Positions 8,604-17,837 of a stretch of 64,000 nucleotides of DNA are shown in pieces. The notes under the pieces were generated by a model. It was not told the DNA's origin. It ran no database searches and saw nothing but the letters and a program-made list of their open reading frames with translations. Origin of the DNA: Paracoccaceae bacterium (lineage in GTDB: Bacteria; Pseudomonadota; Alphaproteobacteria; Rhodobacterales; Rhodobacteraceae); NCBI GenBank assembly GCA_020637675.1, contig JACKKD010000001.1:62001-126000 (forward strand). Direction: 5' to 3'. Numbering within the stretch: position 1 is the stretch's first letter; each line of letters begins with the position of its first letter. The position numbers were made by a program, and so were the translations under genes.

Positions 8604-11600
8604 ATGACCACGCCCGCCCACATCACCCTCTCCGGCGCGCCCGAAGGCTTCGACGCCCGCCTGATCGCCCGCGAGCTTGCCAGGGGCGCGCCAGTCGTCC
8701 ACGTCGCCCGCGACGACAAGCGGATGGAGGCAATGCGGGCGGCGCTGGCCTTCTTCGCGCCCGACGCGCTCGTGCTGACCTTCCCGGCCTGGGACTGCCT
8801 GCCCTATGACCGGGTCTCGCCGGCGGCCGACGTCTCGGCCACGCGGATGGCGACGCTCGCCGCGCTCGCCCATGGCCTGCCGCGGCCCTTCGTCCTGCTG
8901 ACCACCCTCAACGCCGCGACCCAGCGGCTTCCCGAGCGCGCGGTGCTCAGGGAGGCTGCCTTCAGCGCGCGCGTCGGCCAGAGGCTGAACGAGGGCGCCT
9001 TGCGGGCCTTCCTTGTCCGCATGGGCTTCACCCAGAGCCCGACGGTGACCGAGCCCGGCGACTACGCCGTGCGCGGCGGCATCATCGACATCTATCCACC
9101 GGGGGAAGGCGGTCCGGTCCGGCTCGACCTCTTCGGCGACGTGCTCGACGGCGCGCGGCGCTTCGATCCGGCGACGCAGCGGACCACGGAGAAGCTGGCG
9201 AAGGTCGAACTCGCCCCCGTTTCCGAGGTCATTCTCGACGAGGCCGCGATCACCCGCTTCCGCCAGACCTACCGGATCGAATTCGGCGCGGCGGGGACCG
9301 ACGACCCGCTTTACGAGGCCGTGAGCGCCGGCCGCAAGCACGCCGGGATGGAGCACTGGCTGCCGTTCTTCCATGACCGGCTGGAGACGCTCTTCGACTA
9401 CCTGCCCGGCGCCGCGGTGATGCTCGACGACCAGCTCACCCCGGCGCGGCTGTCGCGCTGGGAGGGGATCGAGGACCAGTACGACGCCCGGTCCGAGGCG
9501 ATGGCGCGGAAGGACCGGCTCGACACCGTCTACAAGCCCTGTCCGCCGGGGCTGCTCTACCTCGACGACGGAGGCTGGGACGCGGCCCTCGCGGGGCACC
9601 GGGTGATCCAGCTCGTCGCGCTGCCGCAGGCGACGGGGCCGGGCGTTCTCGATGCGGGCGGGCGGATAGGGCGCAACTTCGCGCCCGAGCGACAACTTGA
9701 GAATGTCAACCTTTTCAGCGCTCTGGTCGATCATGTGAACGCCCGGCGCGCGGATGGCCAGGTGGTCATCGCCTCATACTCGGACGGCGCGCGGGAGCGG
9801 CTCAAGGGACTTCTGGAGGACGAGGAGCTTCTCGGTTCGAAGCCCGTCCGCGACATCCGCGAGGTGCCAGAGGGCCGGGGCGGCGTCTTCCTCGCCGTCT
9901 GGGCGCTGGAGCATGGCTTCACGGGTGGGGACCTTACCGTCATCTCCGAACAGGACGTGCTCGGCGAAAGGCTCATCCGCGGTGCGAAGAAGCGCAGGAA
10001 GGCCGACAACTTCCTGACCGAGGCGCAGTCGCTTTCGCCCGGCGACCTCGTGGTGCATGTCGATCACGGGGTCGGCCGCTACACGGGGCTGGAGACGATC
10101 ACCGCGCTCGGCGCGCCGCACGACTGCGTTGCGCTGGAATATGCCGGCGGCGACCGGCTTTACCTGCCGGTCGAGAACATCGAACTCCTGAGCCGTTATG
10201 GCCATGAGGAGGGGCTTCTCGACAAGCTCGGCGGCGGCGCCTGGCAGGCCAGGAAGGCGCGGCTGAAGGAACGCATCCGCATGATGGCCGAACGGCTCAT
10301 GCGCGTTGCGGCCGAACGGCTTCTGCGGAAGGCGCCGGTTCTCGAAGCCGCGCACCACGAATACGACGCCTTCGCTGCCCGCTTCCCCTATCAGGAGACC
10401 GACGACCAGCTGTCGGCCATCGAAGAGGTGGTGGAGGACCTTGCCGAGGGGCAGCCGATGGACCGGCTCATCGTCGGCGACGTGGGCTTCGGCAAGACCG
10501 AGGTCGCCATGCGCGCGGCTTTCGTCGCCGCCGAGGCGGGGGTGCAGGTGGCGGTGATCGCCCCCACCACGCTGCTCGCCCGCCAGCATTTCAAGACCTT
10601 CGGCGACCGTTTCCGCGGCACCGCGATCACCGTGCGCCCCCTGTCGCGCTTCGTCTCGGCCCGCGACGCGCAGGCGACGCGCGAGGGTCTGGCCGACGGG
10701 TCGGTGGACATCGTAATCGGCACCCATGCAGTGCTCTCGAAGCAGGTGAAGTTTCGTAACCTCGGCCTCCTGATCATTGACGAGGAACAACATTTCGGAG
10801 TTGGCCACAAGGAGCGGCTGAAGGAGATGCGGTCGGAGATCCACGTCCTGACCCTCACCGCCACGCCGATCCCCCGGACGCTGCAGCTGTCGCTCACCGG
10901 TGTCCGTGACCTTTCGATCATCGGCACGCCGCCGGTGGACCGGCTGGCGATCCGGACCTATGTCTCGGAGTTCGACAGCGTCAGCATCCGCGAGGCGCTT
11001 CTGCGGGAGCGTTACCGGGGCGGGCAGAGCTTCTATGTCGTGCCGCGCATCAAGGACCTGCCGGAGATCGAGGACTTCCTCAAGACCCATGTTCCGGAGG
11101 TGAGCTATGTCGTCGCCCATGGCCAGATGGCGGCGGGCGACCTCGACGACCGGATGAACGCCTTCTACGACGGCAAGTATGACGTGCTTCTGGCCACGTC
11201 GATTGTTGAAAGCGGCCTCGATATTCCGACCGCCAATACGATGATTGTCCACAGGGCTGACATGTTCGGTCTCGCCCAGCTCTACCAGATCCGGGGACGG
11301 GTGGGGCGCGCGAAGCTGCGCGCCTACTGCTACCTGACGACGAAGCCCCGCGCGCCGCTGACGCCCGCCGCGCAGAAGCGGCTCAGGCTCCTCGGCTCGC
11401 TCGACAGCCTCGGCGCGGGCTTCTCGCTGGCCAGCCAGGACCTCGACCTGAGGGGCGCGGGCAATATCCTGGGCGAGGAACAATCCGGCCATATCAACGA
11501 GGTGGGCTACGAACTTTACCAGCAGATGCTGGAGGAGACGATCGCCCGGATCAAGGCCGGCGACATCGAGGCGCCGACCGGCGAGGATGGCCAGTGGTCG

Positions 11601-12038
11601 CCGCAGATCAACCTCGGTGTGCCGGTGATGATCCCCGAGGATTATGTGCCCGACCTGGATGTGCGACTCGGTCTTTACCGGCGGCTCTCAACGCTGACGA
11701 CGAAGGTCGATCTCGAAGGTTTCGCCGCCGAACTCATCGACCGTTTCGGTCCGGTGCCGAAGGAGGTCAACACGCTCCTCCTCGTCATGCGCATCAAGGC
11801 GATGTGCCGGCGGGCGCACATCGGCCGCCTTGATGCCGGGCCGAAGGGTGCGACAGTGCAGTTCCACGCCGACAAGTTTCCCAATCCCAAGGGGTTGGTG
11901 GAGTTTCTTCAGGCGCAGAACGGGCTTGCGAAGATCAGGGACAACAAGGTCGTCATCCAGCGCGACTGGACCCGTGACAGCGAGAAGATCAAGGGCGCCT
12001 TTGCCATCGCCAGAGAACTCGCGGAAAAGGTCGCCTAG
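8604..12038 (+). CDS. mfd: Transcription-repair coupling factor Mfd
   Basis: A 1144-residue, full-length Mfd. It is a translocase that displaces RNA polymerase stalled at DNA lesions and recruits UvrA. Order of parts: UvrB-like N-terminal domains that bind UvrA, CarD-like RNA-polymerase interaction domain (about 470-560, LSPGDLVVHVDHGVGRYTG), and RecG-like helicase motor. The motor has Walker A GDVGFGKTE (625-633) and DEEQ (726-729), followed by HVLTLTATPIPRTL and the QIRGRVGR motif VI. The TRCF C-terminal domain follows. The stop codon overlaps in antisense the stop codon of the convergent MFS gene (TAG/CTA at 12035-12038). Confidence 0.97.
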   Translation: MTTPAHITLSGAPEGFDARLIARELARGAPVVHVARDDKRMEAMRAALAFFAPDALVLTFPAWDCLPYDRVSPAADVSATRMATLAALAHGLPRPFVLLTTLNAATQRLPERAVLREAAFSARVGQRLNEGALRAFLVRMGFTQSPTVTEPGDYAVRGGIIDIYPPGEGGPVRLDLFGDVLDGARRFDPATQRTTEKLAKVELAPVSEVILDEAAITRFRQTYRIEFGAAGTDDPLYEAVSAGRKHAGMEHWLPFFHDRLETLFDYLPGAAVMLDDQLTPARLSRWEGIEDQYDARSEAMARKDRLDTVYKPCPPGLLYLDDGGWDAALAGHRVIQLVALPQATGPGVLDAGGRIGRNFAPERQLENVNLFSALVDHVNARRADGQVVIASYSDGARERLKGLLEDEELLGSKPVRDIREVPEGRGGVFLAVWALEHGFTGGDLTVISEQDVLGERLIRGAKKRRKADNFLTEAQSLSPGDLVVHVDHGVGRYTGLETITALGAPHDCVALEYAGGDRLYLPVENIELLSRYGHEEGLLDKLGGGAWQARKARLKERIRMMAERLMRVAAERLLRKAPVLEAAHHEYDAFAARFPYQETDDQLSAIEEVVEDLAEGQPMDRLIVGDVGFGKTEVAMRAAFVAAEAGVQVAVIAPTTLLARQHFKTFGDRFRGTAITVRPLSRFVSARDAQATREGLADGSVDIVIGTHAVLSKQVKFRNLGLLIIDEEQHFGVGHKERLKEMRSEIHVLTLTATPIPRTLQLSLTGVRDLSIIGTPPVDRLAIRTYVSEFDSVSIREALLRERYRGGQSFYVVPRIKDLPEIEDFLKTHVPEVSYVVAHGQMAAGDLDDRMNAFYDGKYDVLLATSIVESGLDIPTANTMIVHRADMFGLAQLYQIRGRVGRAKLRAYCYLTTKPRAPLTPAAQKRLRLLGSLDSLGAGFSLASQDLDLRGAGNILGEEQSGHINEVGYELYQQMLEETIARIKAGDIEAPTGEDGQWSPQINLGVPVMIPEDYVPDLDVRLGLYRRLSTLTTKVDLEGFAAELIDRFGPVPKEVNTLLLVMRIKAMCRRAHIGRLDAGPKGATVQFHADKFPNPKGLVEFLQAQNGLAKIRDNKVVIQRDWTRDSEKIKGAFAIARELAEKVA

Positions 12039-13261
12039 CCCTCGCGCCGGGGCAGGGCCAGCATCAGCGGCACGGCGAGCGCCGAACAGATGAAGACCCC
12101 GACCATCAGCGGCAAGGGTGTGCCGTCGAAGGCAAGCCCGATGGGGGCTGCCACGAGCACCGAAAGCACGGTGGCAAGCGCCGTTACGACCGAGGCCGCC
12201 GTGCCCGCGATATGTCCCATGGGTTCGAGAGCGAGCGCGTTGAGGTTGCCGATGGTCAGACCGGCCATGAAGAAGACTGTCACCGTCCAGTAGAAATAAA
12301 GCCAGAAGGCCGCCCACTCGGGCACGAGGTTCGCGCCGAAGAGCAGGACCATGACGGCCGAATTGACCGTCTGCGCGGCGAAGGTGCCGGTCGCCATCGC
12401 CCGCATCCCGAGCCGCACCACCAGCCGCGCGTTGAGCACGCTCGCGAAGCCGGAGAGGAGCGCGATGACCGCGAACCAGCGCGGGAAGCTCTCGGCCAGC
12501 CCGAAATGCCGGTCGAAGACCTGCTGGGTCGAGGAAAGCGTGGCGAAGAGAGAGGCGAAGGCGAGCGTCATCACGAGGATGACCATGACCACGAGCCGGT
12601 GGGTCAGGATCTCGCGCACGGCTGCGGCGAGCGTGGCGAAGCGCAGCGGCCGGCGCGCCCGCACGGGAAGGGTCTCGGCCTGACGGAGCCAGAACCATGC
12701 CGTCGAGAGAACGGCGAAGACGATGAAGGCCGGAAAGATGCCGCGCCAGCCGAAGCCCGCAATGATGAAGGAGCCGATGAGCGGTGCCACCGCCGGGACG
12801 AGCACGAAGACCATCATCGTGATCGACACGATCCGAGCCATCTGCCGGCCGGCATAGAGGTCGCGCACCAGCGCCATCGCCGCGACGCGCGGCCCCGCCA
12901 CGCCCAATCCCTGCAGGAGACGCGCCGCCAGCACCAGCCAGAGCGACGGCGCCACCCAGGCGAGCGCCGCACCGAGGCAGTAGAGCGTCGCGCCGCCGAT
13001 GATCACGCGCCTGCGCCCGAGCGCATCGGAGAGCGGCCCGGTGAGAAAGGTGCCGAGCCCCATGCCGAAGACGAAGCTCGTGACGATGAGTTGCGCGCGG
13101 TTCGGTGCCTCCGGGCTGAGGTCCGCGGCGATCTCCGGCATGGCCGGCAGCATCGCGTCGATGGAAAACGCCGTCATCGCGAACATCATCGCCAGAAGCA
13201 CGATGAACTCGGGCAAGGGCAGGCGGCGGACGGGCACCATCGGCGCCTCGGGCGCGCTCAT
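12035..13261 (-). CDS. Bcr/CflA-family drug-resistance MFS transporter
   Basis: A 408-residue major facilitator with twelve predicted transmembrane helices. It has the MFS motif A region GPLSDALGRRRVIIGG (about 65-80) and the TAFSIDAMLPAMPEI opening typical of the Bcr/CflA 12-TM multidrug group. These proton antiporters export bicyclomycin, sulfonamides or small metabolites. The start MSAPEAP (13261) overlaps the stop of the upstream DsbA-like gene (ATGA). It is therefore the third gene of a coupled operon with an acyl-CoA ligase and a DsbA-like isomerase, and a pathway-specific substrate is possible. The gene ends by overlapping the mfd stop. Confidence 0.88.
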   Translation of the reverse strand: MSAPEAPMVPVRRLPLPEFIVLLAMMFAMTAFSIDAMLPAMPEIAADLSPEAPNRAQLIVTSFVFGMGLGTFLTGPLSDALGRRRVIIGGATLYCLGAALAWVAPSLWLVLAARLLQGLGVAGPRVAAMALVRDLYAGRQMARIVSITMMVFVLVPAVAPLIGSFIIAGFGWRGIFPAFIVFAVLSTAWFWLRQAETLPVRARRPLRFATLAAAVREILTHRLVVMVILVMTLAFASLFATLSSTQQVFDRHFGLAESFPRWFAVIALLSGFASVLNARLVVRLGMRAMATGTFAAQTVNSAVMVLLFGANLVPEWAAFWLYFYWTVTVFFMAGLTIGNLNALALEPMGHIAGTAASVVTALATVLSVLVAAPIGLAFDGTPLPLMVGVFICSALAVPLMLALPRREG

Positions 13262-13917
13262 GCGTCCGGTCCAGCGTCGGGTGTGGAAAGTCGTGCGACG
13301 ATCTCCTCGATGCAATATGCCCAGGTCTCGGCTGGCTGCGCGCCCTTGATGACATGGACATGGTTGATGATGTAGGTCGGCACGGCATTCACCCCGCGTT
13401 GTCGTGAATAGGCGTCCCGGGCACGGATGTCGTCGGCGTCGGCATCGCCCTGCAACAGGCGCTCGGTCATGGCGCGATCGAGTCCCACCTCGCCGGCGAT
13501 TTCGGCCAGCGTCGCCGCATCGCCGATGTCGCGCCCGTCACACCAGTAGGCGCGGAAGAGGGCAGAGACCATCGGCGTTTGCCGCCCTTCGAGCCCGGCC
13601 CAGTGAATCAGCCGGTGCGCGTCGAGCGTATTGGGCGTTCGGCCGATGCGTTCGAGGTTCAGCTCGACCCCCGCCTTCTTCGCATGTTCGATGAGCGGCA
13701 GATGCACCTTCACCGCGCCCTCCTGTCCTCCGAACTTCGCTTCCAGATAGCTGCGCCGGTCCATGCCGCTCTTCGGCATGTCGGGGTTAAGCTGGAACGG
13801 ATGCCATTCGATCTCGAACGGATGCCCGGGATTGGTCTCCAGCGCGCGGTCGAGATAGGCCTTGCCAACATAGCACCACGGGCAGGCGACGTCGGAGATT
13901 ATATCCAGCTTTATCAT
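13258..13917 (-). CDS. DsbA-family oxidoreductase (FrnE/2-hydroxychromene-2-carboxylate isomerase type)
   Basis: A 219-residue thioredoxin-fold protein of the cytoplasmic DsbA/FrnE branch, with no signal peptide. The redox motif CPWC is at residues 12-15, followed by the inserted helical domain and the cis-Pro loop VNAVPTYIIN. Relatives include FrnE of polyketide pathways and glutathione-dependent 2-hydroxychromene-2-carboxylate isomerases. The retained CxxC favours disulfide chemistry over the serine-type isomerases. The ATG at 13917 overlaps the stop of the acyl-CoA ligase gene (ATGA), which decides it over the ATG five codons upstream. It is the middle gene of a ligase-oxidoreductase-exporter operon. 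Confidence 0.85.
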   Translation of the reverse strand: MIKLDIISDVACPWCYVGKAYLDRALETNPGHPFEIEWHPFQLNPDMPKSGMDRRSYLEAKFGGQEGAVKVHLPLIEHAKKAGVELNLERIGRTPNTLDAHRLIHWAGLEGRQTPMVSALFRAYWCDGRDIGDAATLAEIAGEVGLDRAMTERLLQGDADADDIRARDAYSRQRGVNAVPTYIINHVHVIKGAQPAETWAYCIEEIVARLSTPDAGPDA

Positions 13918-15425
13918 GGTTCTACTTTCCATTCTTCGCGTAGTTTGCGGCGATTCACCTTGCCGTTGGCGGTGACCGGGATCGCCGGAAGCCGGAGGTA
14001 GAGGCGCGGCTGCTTGTAGCGCGCCAGATGGGAAGTCGCATGGGCCGCCAGCGTCGTCTCCGCCGCCTCGCCGGCGTAGAAGAGCGCGATCACCGTCGTG
14101 TCGGCCTTCACCGGCAGTTCCACCGCAGCAGTTGCGGTGACACCGGGGCAGGCCGCCATCGCGGCCTCGATCTCCGCCGGCGAAATGCGGAAGCCGCCAG
14201 CGGTCAGCATGTCGTCGGCGCGGCCGAGGCTGGTGATCGCGCCGTCCTCCGCCATGACCACCATGTCGCCCGTCTGGAACCAGTCGTCTGAGACGGGGGT
14301 GATCGTCTCGCCGTCGCAGGTGCCGAGGAAGAGCCCGGGGTCGCTTCGATGCACGGCCAGAAGCCCGGGCTCACCGCGCGGCACCGGCGTTCCGTCCGGG
14401 CCGAGGACTGCGACCCGGCGGCCGGGTTGCGGGTAGCCGGTCGCGCCATCGGGGGCCGGGCGGGCGGGCGAGGAGGAGAGGAAGGTGGAACATTCCGAAA
14501 GCCCCATTGCCTCGTGCAGATCCGTGCCCGTGGCCGTGCGCCAGCGGGCGCGAAGCGTGGGGGGCAGCTTCTCGCCGGCCGAGAGCCCGTGCCGGAGGCG
14601 GGGCAGGGCGAGGTTGTTGCCTTGCGCGAGGATGCGGCGAAAGACGCCGGGAACCGCAGCGAAAACCGTGGCGTCGAAGCGCCGGGCAAGGAGGGGTAGC
14701 TGTTCCACCGCCACGCCTTCGGCGGGGATCAGCGCCGTCGCGCCCACGGCCCAGGGGTCGAAGAGCCCGACGCCGAGCGTATAGGTCCAGTTGAGCGCGC
14801 CTGCGTGCATCACCCGGTCCTCCGGCCCGATCGCGTGCCAGCCGACGCGCATCATGTGGCGCGCCCAGACGGCTCGGTGGGCATGCGCGACGGCGCGCGG
14901 GCTGCCGGAGGTCCCGGAAGTGAAGACGATGTAGGCCAGCCGGTCCGCGTCGCCCATCGCCCAGTCGTGCGCAGGACGGCCCTCGAAGCCGCGCAATTCC
15001 GCCTCGTCGAGTACCGGGCAGGGTGGCGCCTCGGGAAGCGCGGCGCCCGCCCCTGCGACGATGAGCGCCGGCCGGACCTGCGCGCAGAGCCGCGCCACCT
15101 CGGCCGCCGTCAGCCCAGCCGCAGTCGGCACCGGAACGAACCCGCCGGCGATCGCCCCGAGAAAGGCGAGCGGGAAGGCCACGCCGTTGCCGAGGCGGAG
15201 GAGCACCCGGTCGCCGGGCCGCAGCCCTTCCTCGGCGAGGCCCATCGCCACGCCCTGTACCGCAGCAGCCAGCCGCGCGTGGCTCCAGCGCTCTGCGCCG
15301 TCGGGACGCACGACCTGAAGCGCGATGTGATCGGGCCGCTCCCCGGCCGCCGCGAGCACGTGGCGGGCGAGGTTGAAGGGCGCGGGGCAGGGCGCCGGCG
15401 CGGCGGGGTCGGTCACGGACAGCAT
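13914..15425 (-). CDS. AMP-dependent acyl-CoA synthetase (benzoate-CoA-ligase-like)
   Basis: A 503-residue ANL-superfamily ligase that activates a carboxylic acid as its adenylate and transfers it to CoA. The P-loop TSGTSGSPR is at residues 169-177. MGLSECSTF is the A5-type motif, QTGDMV the ATP-ribose motif, and Lys489 in NGKVNRRKL the catalytic lysine of the C-terminal domain. Overall shape (GALNWTYTLGVGLFDPW) resembles benzoate/4-hydroxybenzoate-CoA ligases. It is the first gene of an operon with a DsbA-like isomerase and an MFS exporter, divergent from an XRE-cupin regulator. This suggests a small aromatic or short-chain acid pathway, but the substrate is unknown. Confidence 0.85.
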   Translation of the reverse strand: MLSVTDPAAPAPCPAPFNLARHVLAAAGERPDHIALQVVRPDGAERWSHARLAAAVQGVAMGLAEEGLRPGDRVLLRLGNGVAFPLAFLGAIAGGFVPVPTAAGLTAAEVARLCAQVRPALIVAGAGAALPEAPPCPVLDEAELRGFEGRPAHDWAMGDADRLAYIVFTSGTSGSPRAVAHAHRAVWARHMMRVGWHAIGPEDRVMHAGALNWTYTLGVGLFDPWAVGATALIPAEGVAVEQLPLLARRFDATVFAAVPGVFRRILAQGNNLALPRLRHGLSAGEKLPPTLRARWRTATGTDLHEAMGLSECSTFLSSSPARPAPDGATGYPQPGRRVAVLGPDGTPVPRGEPGLLAVHRSDPGLFLGTCDGETITPVSDDWFQTGDMVVMAEDGAITSLGRADDMLTAGGFRISPAEIEAAMAACPGVTATAAVELPVKADTTVIALFYAGEAAETTLAAHATSHLARYKQPRLYLRLPAIPVTANGKVNRRKLREEWKVEP

Positions 15426-15510
15426 GACCCCTCGCTACGCCGCAAGCCGGGCCGTTGCAAGGCATGGCGGATTGGCGTTAATGCACGGAGGCGGCGTCAG
15501 GACCGAACAG

Positions 15511-16137
15511 ATGAGCGACATCGACCAGAGCGGAATCTTCCGCATCGCCCGCGCCGGACAGGCGCAGGAGGTGCCGGCCGCGCCACTGAACCTCGGCCTG
15601 CGGGTGCGCGATCTGCGCAAGGAGCGGGGCTGGACGCTCGAGCGGGCGGCAAGCCAGGCGGGGCTCGCGCGCTCGACGCTTTCGAAGATCGAAAACGGCC
15701 AGATGTCGCCCACTTATGAGGCATTGAAGAAGCTGGCGCAGGGGCTTTCGATCACCGTCCCGCAGCTCTTCACGCCGCCCTCGCGGCCACAGGCTTCGGG
15801 GCGGATGGCGGTGACGACGGCGGCCGAGGGTCAGGCTCAGGCAACCGCGACCTACGAACACCGGCTGCTGGCGGGGGCGTTCCGCACCAAGCGGATGCTG
15901 CCCTACACCGCACGTATCCGTGCCCGTACCCTCGAGGAGTTCGGTGGCTGGGTGCGCCACGACGGCGAGGAGTTCCTCTACGTCTTGACGGGCGTAGCCC
16001 GGCTTTACACGGAGTTCCACGAGCCCGTCGACCTCCGCCGGGGCGACAGCGCCTATTACGATGCCTCGATGGGGCACAATATCATTTCGCTGAGCCCGGA
16101 GGACGCGACGGTCCTCTGGGTCACCAGCCTCGTTTAG
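15511..16137 (+). CDS. XRE-family transcriptional regulator with cupin domain
   Basis: A 208-residue regulator. The XRE helix-turn-helix (about residues 28-83: LGLRVRDLRKERGWTLERAASQAGLARSTLSKIENGQMSPTYEAL) is joined to a C-terminal cupin sensor (about 125-205, WVRHDGEEFLYVLTGVARLY). Such proteins usually repress a neighbouring catabolic operon and release it on binding a small acid or amino-acid-type ligand. The ATG at 15511 follows an AGGA ribosome-binding site. Another ATG at 15481 is possible. It is divergent from the acyl-CoA ligase operon across about 85 bp and probably controls it. Confidence 0.85.
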   Translation: MSDIDQSGIFRIARAGQAQEVPAAPLNLGLRVRDLRKERGWTLERAASQAGLARSTLSKIENGQMSPTYEALKKLAQGLSITVPQLFTPPSRPQASGRMAVTTAAEGQAQATATYEHRLLAGAFRTKRMLPYTARIRARTLEEFGGWVRHDGEEFLYVLTGVARLYTEFHEPVDLRRGDSAYYDASMGHNIISLSPEDATVLWVTSLV

Positions 16138-16159
16138 CCCCGAGGGCAGGGAGCATCGG

Positions 16160-17782
16160 ATGCGGGTCAGGACACGGCCGATCGAAGGGCAGAAGCCCGG
16201 GACGTCGGGTTTGCGCAAGAAGACGAAGGTCTTCATGTCAGAGGGTTATCTTGAAAACTTCGTGCAGTCGGTGTTCGACGCGACCGGGGGCGCCGAGGGC
16301 AAGACCTACGTCGTCGGCGGCGATGGGCGCCATTTCAACGATCACGCGGTGCAGGTGATCCTGAAGATGGCGGCGGCGAATGGCGCGCGGCGGGTGATCG
16401 TCGGGCGGGGCGGGTTCCTGTCCACGCCTGCGGCGTCCCATCTCATCCGCCTCCACAGGACCGATGGGGGGCTGATCCTCTCGGCCTCGCACAACCCGGG
16501 CGGACCCGATGCGGACTTCGGGATCAAGTTCAACACCGCGAACGGCGGCCCCGCCCCGGAGGCGCTGACCGAGGCGATCCATGCCCGCACGCTAGAGATC
16601 GACGCCTACCACATTGCCGACGAGGCAGATGTGGAGATCGACAGGATCGGCGAACAACATATTGGCGGAATGCAGGTTTCCGTCATCGATCCCGTTGCCG
16701 ACTATGCGGCGCTGATGGAAACGATCTTCGACTTTCCGAAGATCCGCGCACTCTTCTCGGGCGGCTTCCGGATGCGGTTCGACGCGATGTGTGCGATCAC
16801 CGGGCCCTATGCGGTCGAGATCCTCGAACACCGCCTCGGTGCCCCACCGGGGACCGTGGTGAACGCCACGCCCCTGCCGGACTTCGGCGGTCTGCATCCC
16901 GATCCGAACCCGACCTGGGCAAAGGTCCTGATGGACGAGATGATGGGCCCCGACGCTCCCGATTTCGGTGCGGCATCCGACGGCGACGGTGACCGCAACA
17001 TGGTCGTCGGGCGGGGCATCTACATCGCGCCCTCCGACAGCCTCGCGGTCCTGGCGGCGAACGCCCGCCTCGCGCCGGGGTATGGCGGCGGGCTCAGGGG
17101 CGTCGCGCGGTCCATGCCCACCTCGACGGCGGCGGACCGGGTGGCGGCAGTGCTGGGCATCGGGTCCTACGAGACGCCAACGGGCTGGAAGTTCTTCGGC
17201 AACCTTCTCGATTCCGGCCGGGTGACGCTCTGCGGCGAGGAGAGTTTCGGCACGGGCTCGGACCACGTGCGCGAGAAGGACGGGCTCTGGGCGGTGCTTC
17301 TCTGGTTGAATATCCTCGCGGAACGCAAAGAAACCGTTCGGGAAATCATGAGCGACCATTGGCGCCGCTTCGGCCGCAACTACTATTCCCGGCATGACTA
17401 CGAGGCGCTGCCGGCCAATCTCGCGAACCGGATCATGGAGGGCCTGCGCGCCCGCCTGCCGACCTTGCCGGGGCAATGTCTGGAGGGCATGACGGTCTCC
17501 GCGGCCGACGATTTCGCCTATGCCGACCCGGTGGATGGCAGCATGTCGCGCGGGCAGGGGCTGCGGGTCGTCTTCAGCGACGGCTCGCGCATCGTGCTCA
17601 GGCTGTCGGGCACGGGGACGGAGGGTGCGACGCTCAGGCTCTATCTCGAGCGCTATGTCGCGGGGCCGGACGGGCTCGATGCCGAGGTGCAGGCCGCGCT
17701 GGCCCCGGTGATCCGCACGGCCGAGGCGCTGGCGGCGATTCGGGCAATCACGGGGCGACCAGGCCCCGACGTCGTCACCTGA
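16160..17782 (+). CDS. pgm: Phosphoglucomutase (alpha-D-glucose phosphate-specific)
   Basis: A 540-residue phosphohexomutase interconverting glucose-1-phosphate and glucose-6-phosphate for glycogen and nucleotide-sugar synthesis. The N-terminal phosphate-binding GQKPGTSGLRKK (10-21) fixes the start at 16160. The phosphoserine is Ser110 in SASHNPGG. The magnesium loop has Asp274, Asp276 and Asp278 in SDGDGDRN. The sugar-specificity loop is CGEESFGTGSDH and the C-terminal phosphate loop RLSGTGTEGATLRLY. Length fits the alpha-PGM type rather than PGM/PMM. It sits 22 bp after the regulator gene and ends convergently with the ABC operon, 55 bp away. Confidence 0.95.
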   Translation: MRVRTRPIEGQKPGTSGLRKKTKVFMSEGYLENFVQSVFDATGGAEGKTYVVGGDGRHFNDHAVQVILKMAAANGARRVIVGRGGFLSTPAASHLIRLHRTDGGLILSASHNPGGPDADFGIKFNTANGGPAPEALTEAIHARTLEIDAYHIADEADVEIDRIGEQHIGGMQVSVIDPVADYAALMETIFDFPKIRALFSGGFRMRFDAMCAITGPYAVEILEHRLGAPPGTVVNATPLPDFGGLHPDPNPTWAKVLMDEMMGPDAPDFGAASDGDGDRNMVVGRGIYIAPSDSLAVLAANARLAPGYGGGLRGVARSMPTSTAADRVAAVLGIGSYETPTGWKFFGNLLDSGRVTLCGEESFGTGSDHVREKDGLWAVLLWLNILAERKETVREIMSDHWRRFGRNYYSRHDYEALPANLANRIMEGLRARLPTLPGQCLEGMTVSAADDFAYADPVDGSMSRGQGLRVVFSDGSRIVLRLSGTGTEGATLRLYLERYVAGPDGLDAEVQAALAPVIRTAEALAAIRAITGRPGPDVVT

Positions 17783-17837
17783 GACGCCTGTCTCCCGCTT
17801 CGCGCCGTCGGAGCACGTCGGCCAAGGCAAAAGCGGA

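Noticed and set aside
9774..11492. 572-codon minus-strand frame within mfd
   Set aside because: It lies wholly antisense to conserved Mfd motifs, with biased composition and no recognisable domain.
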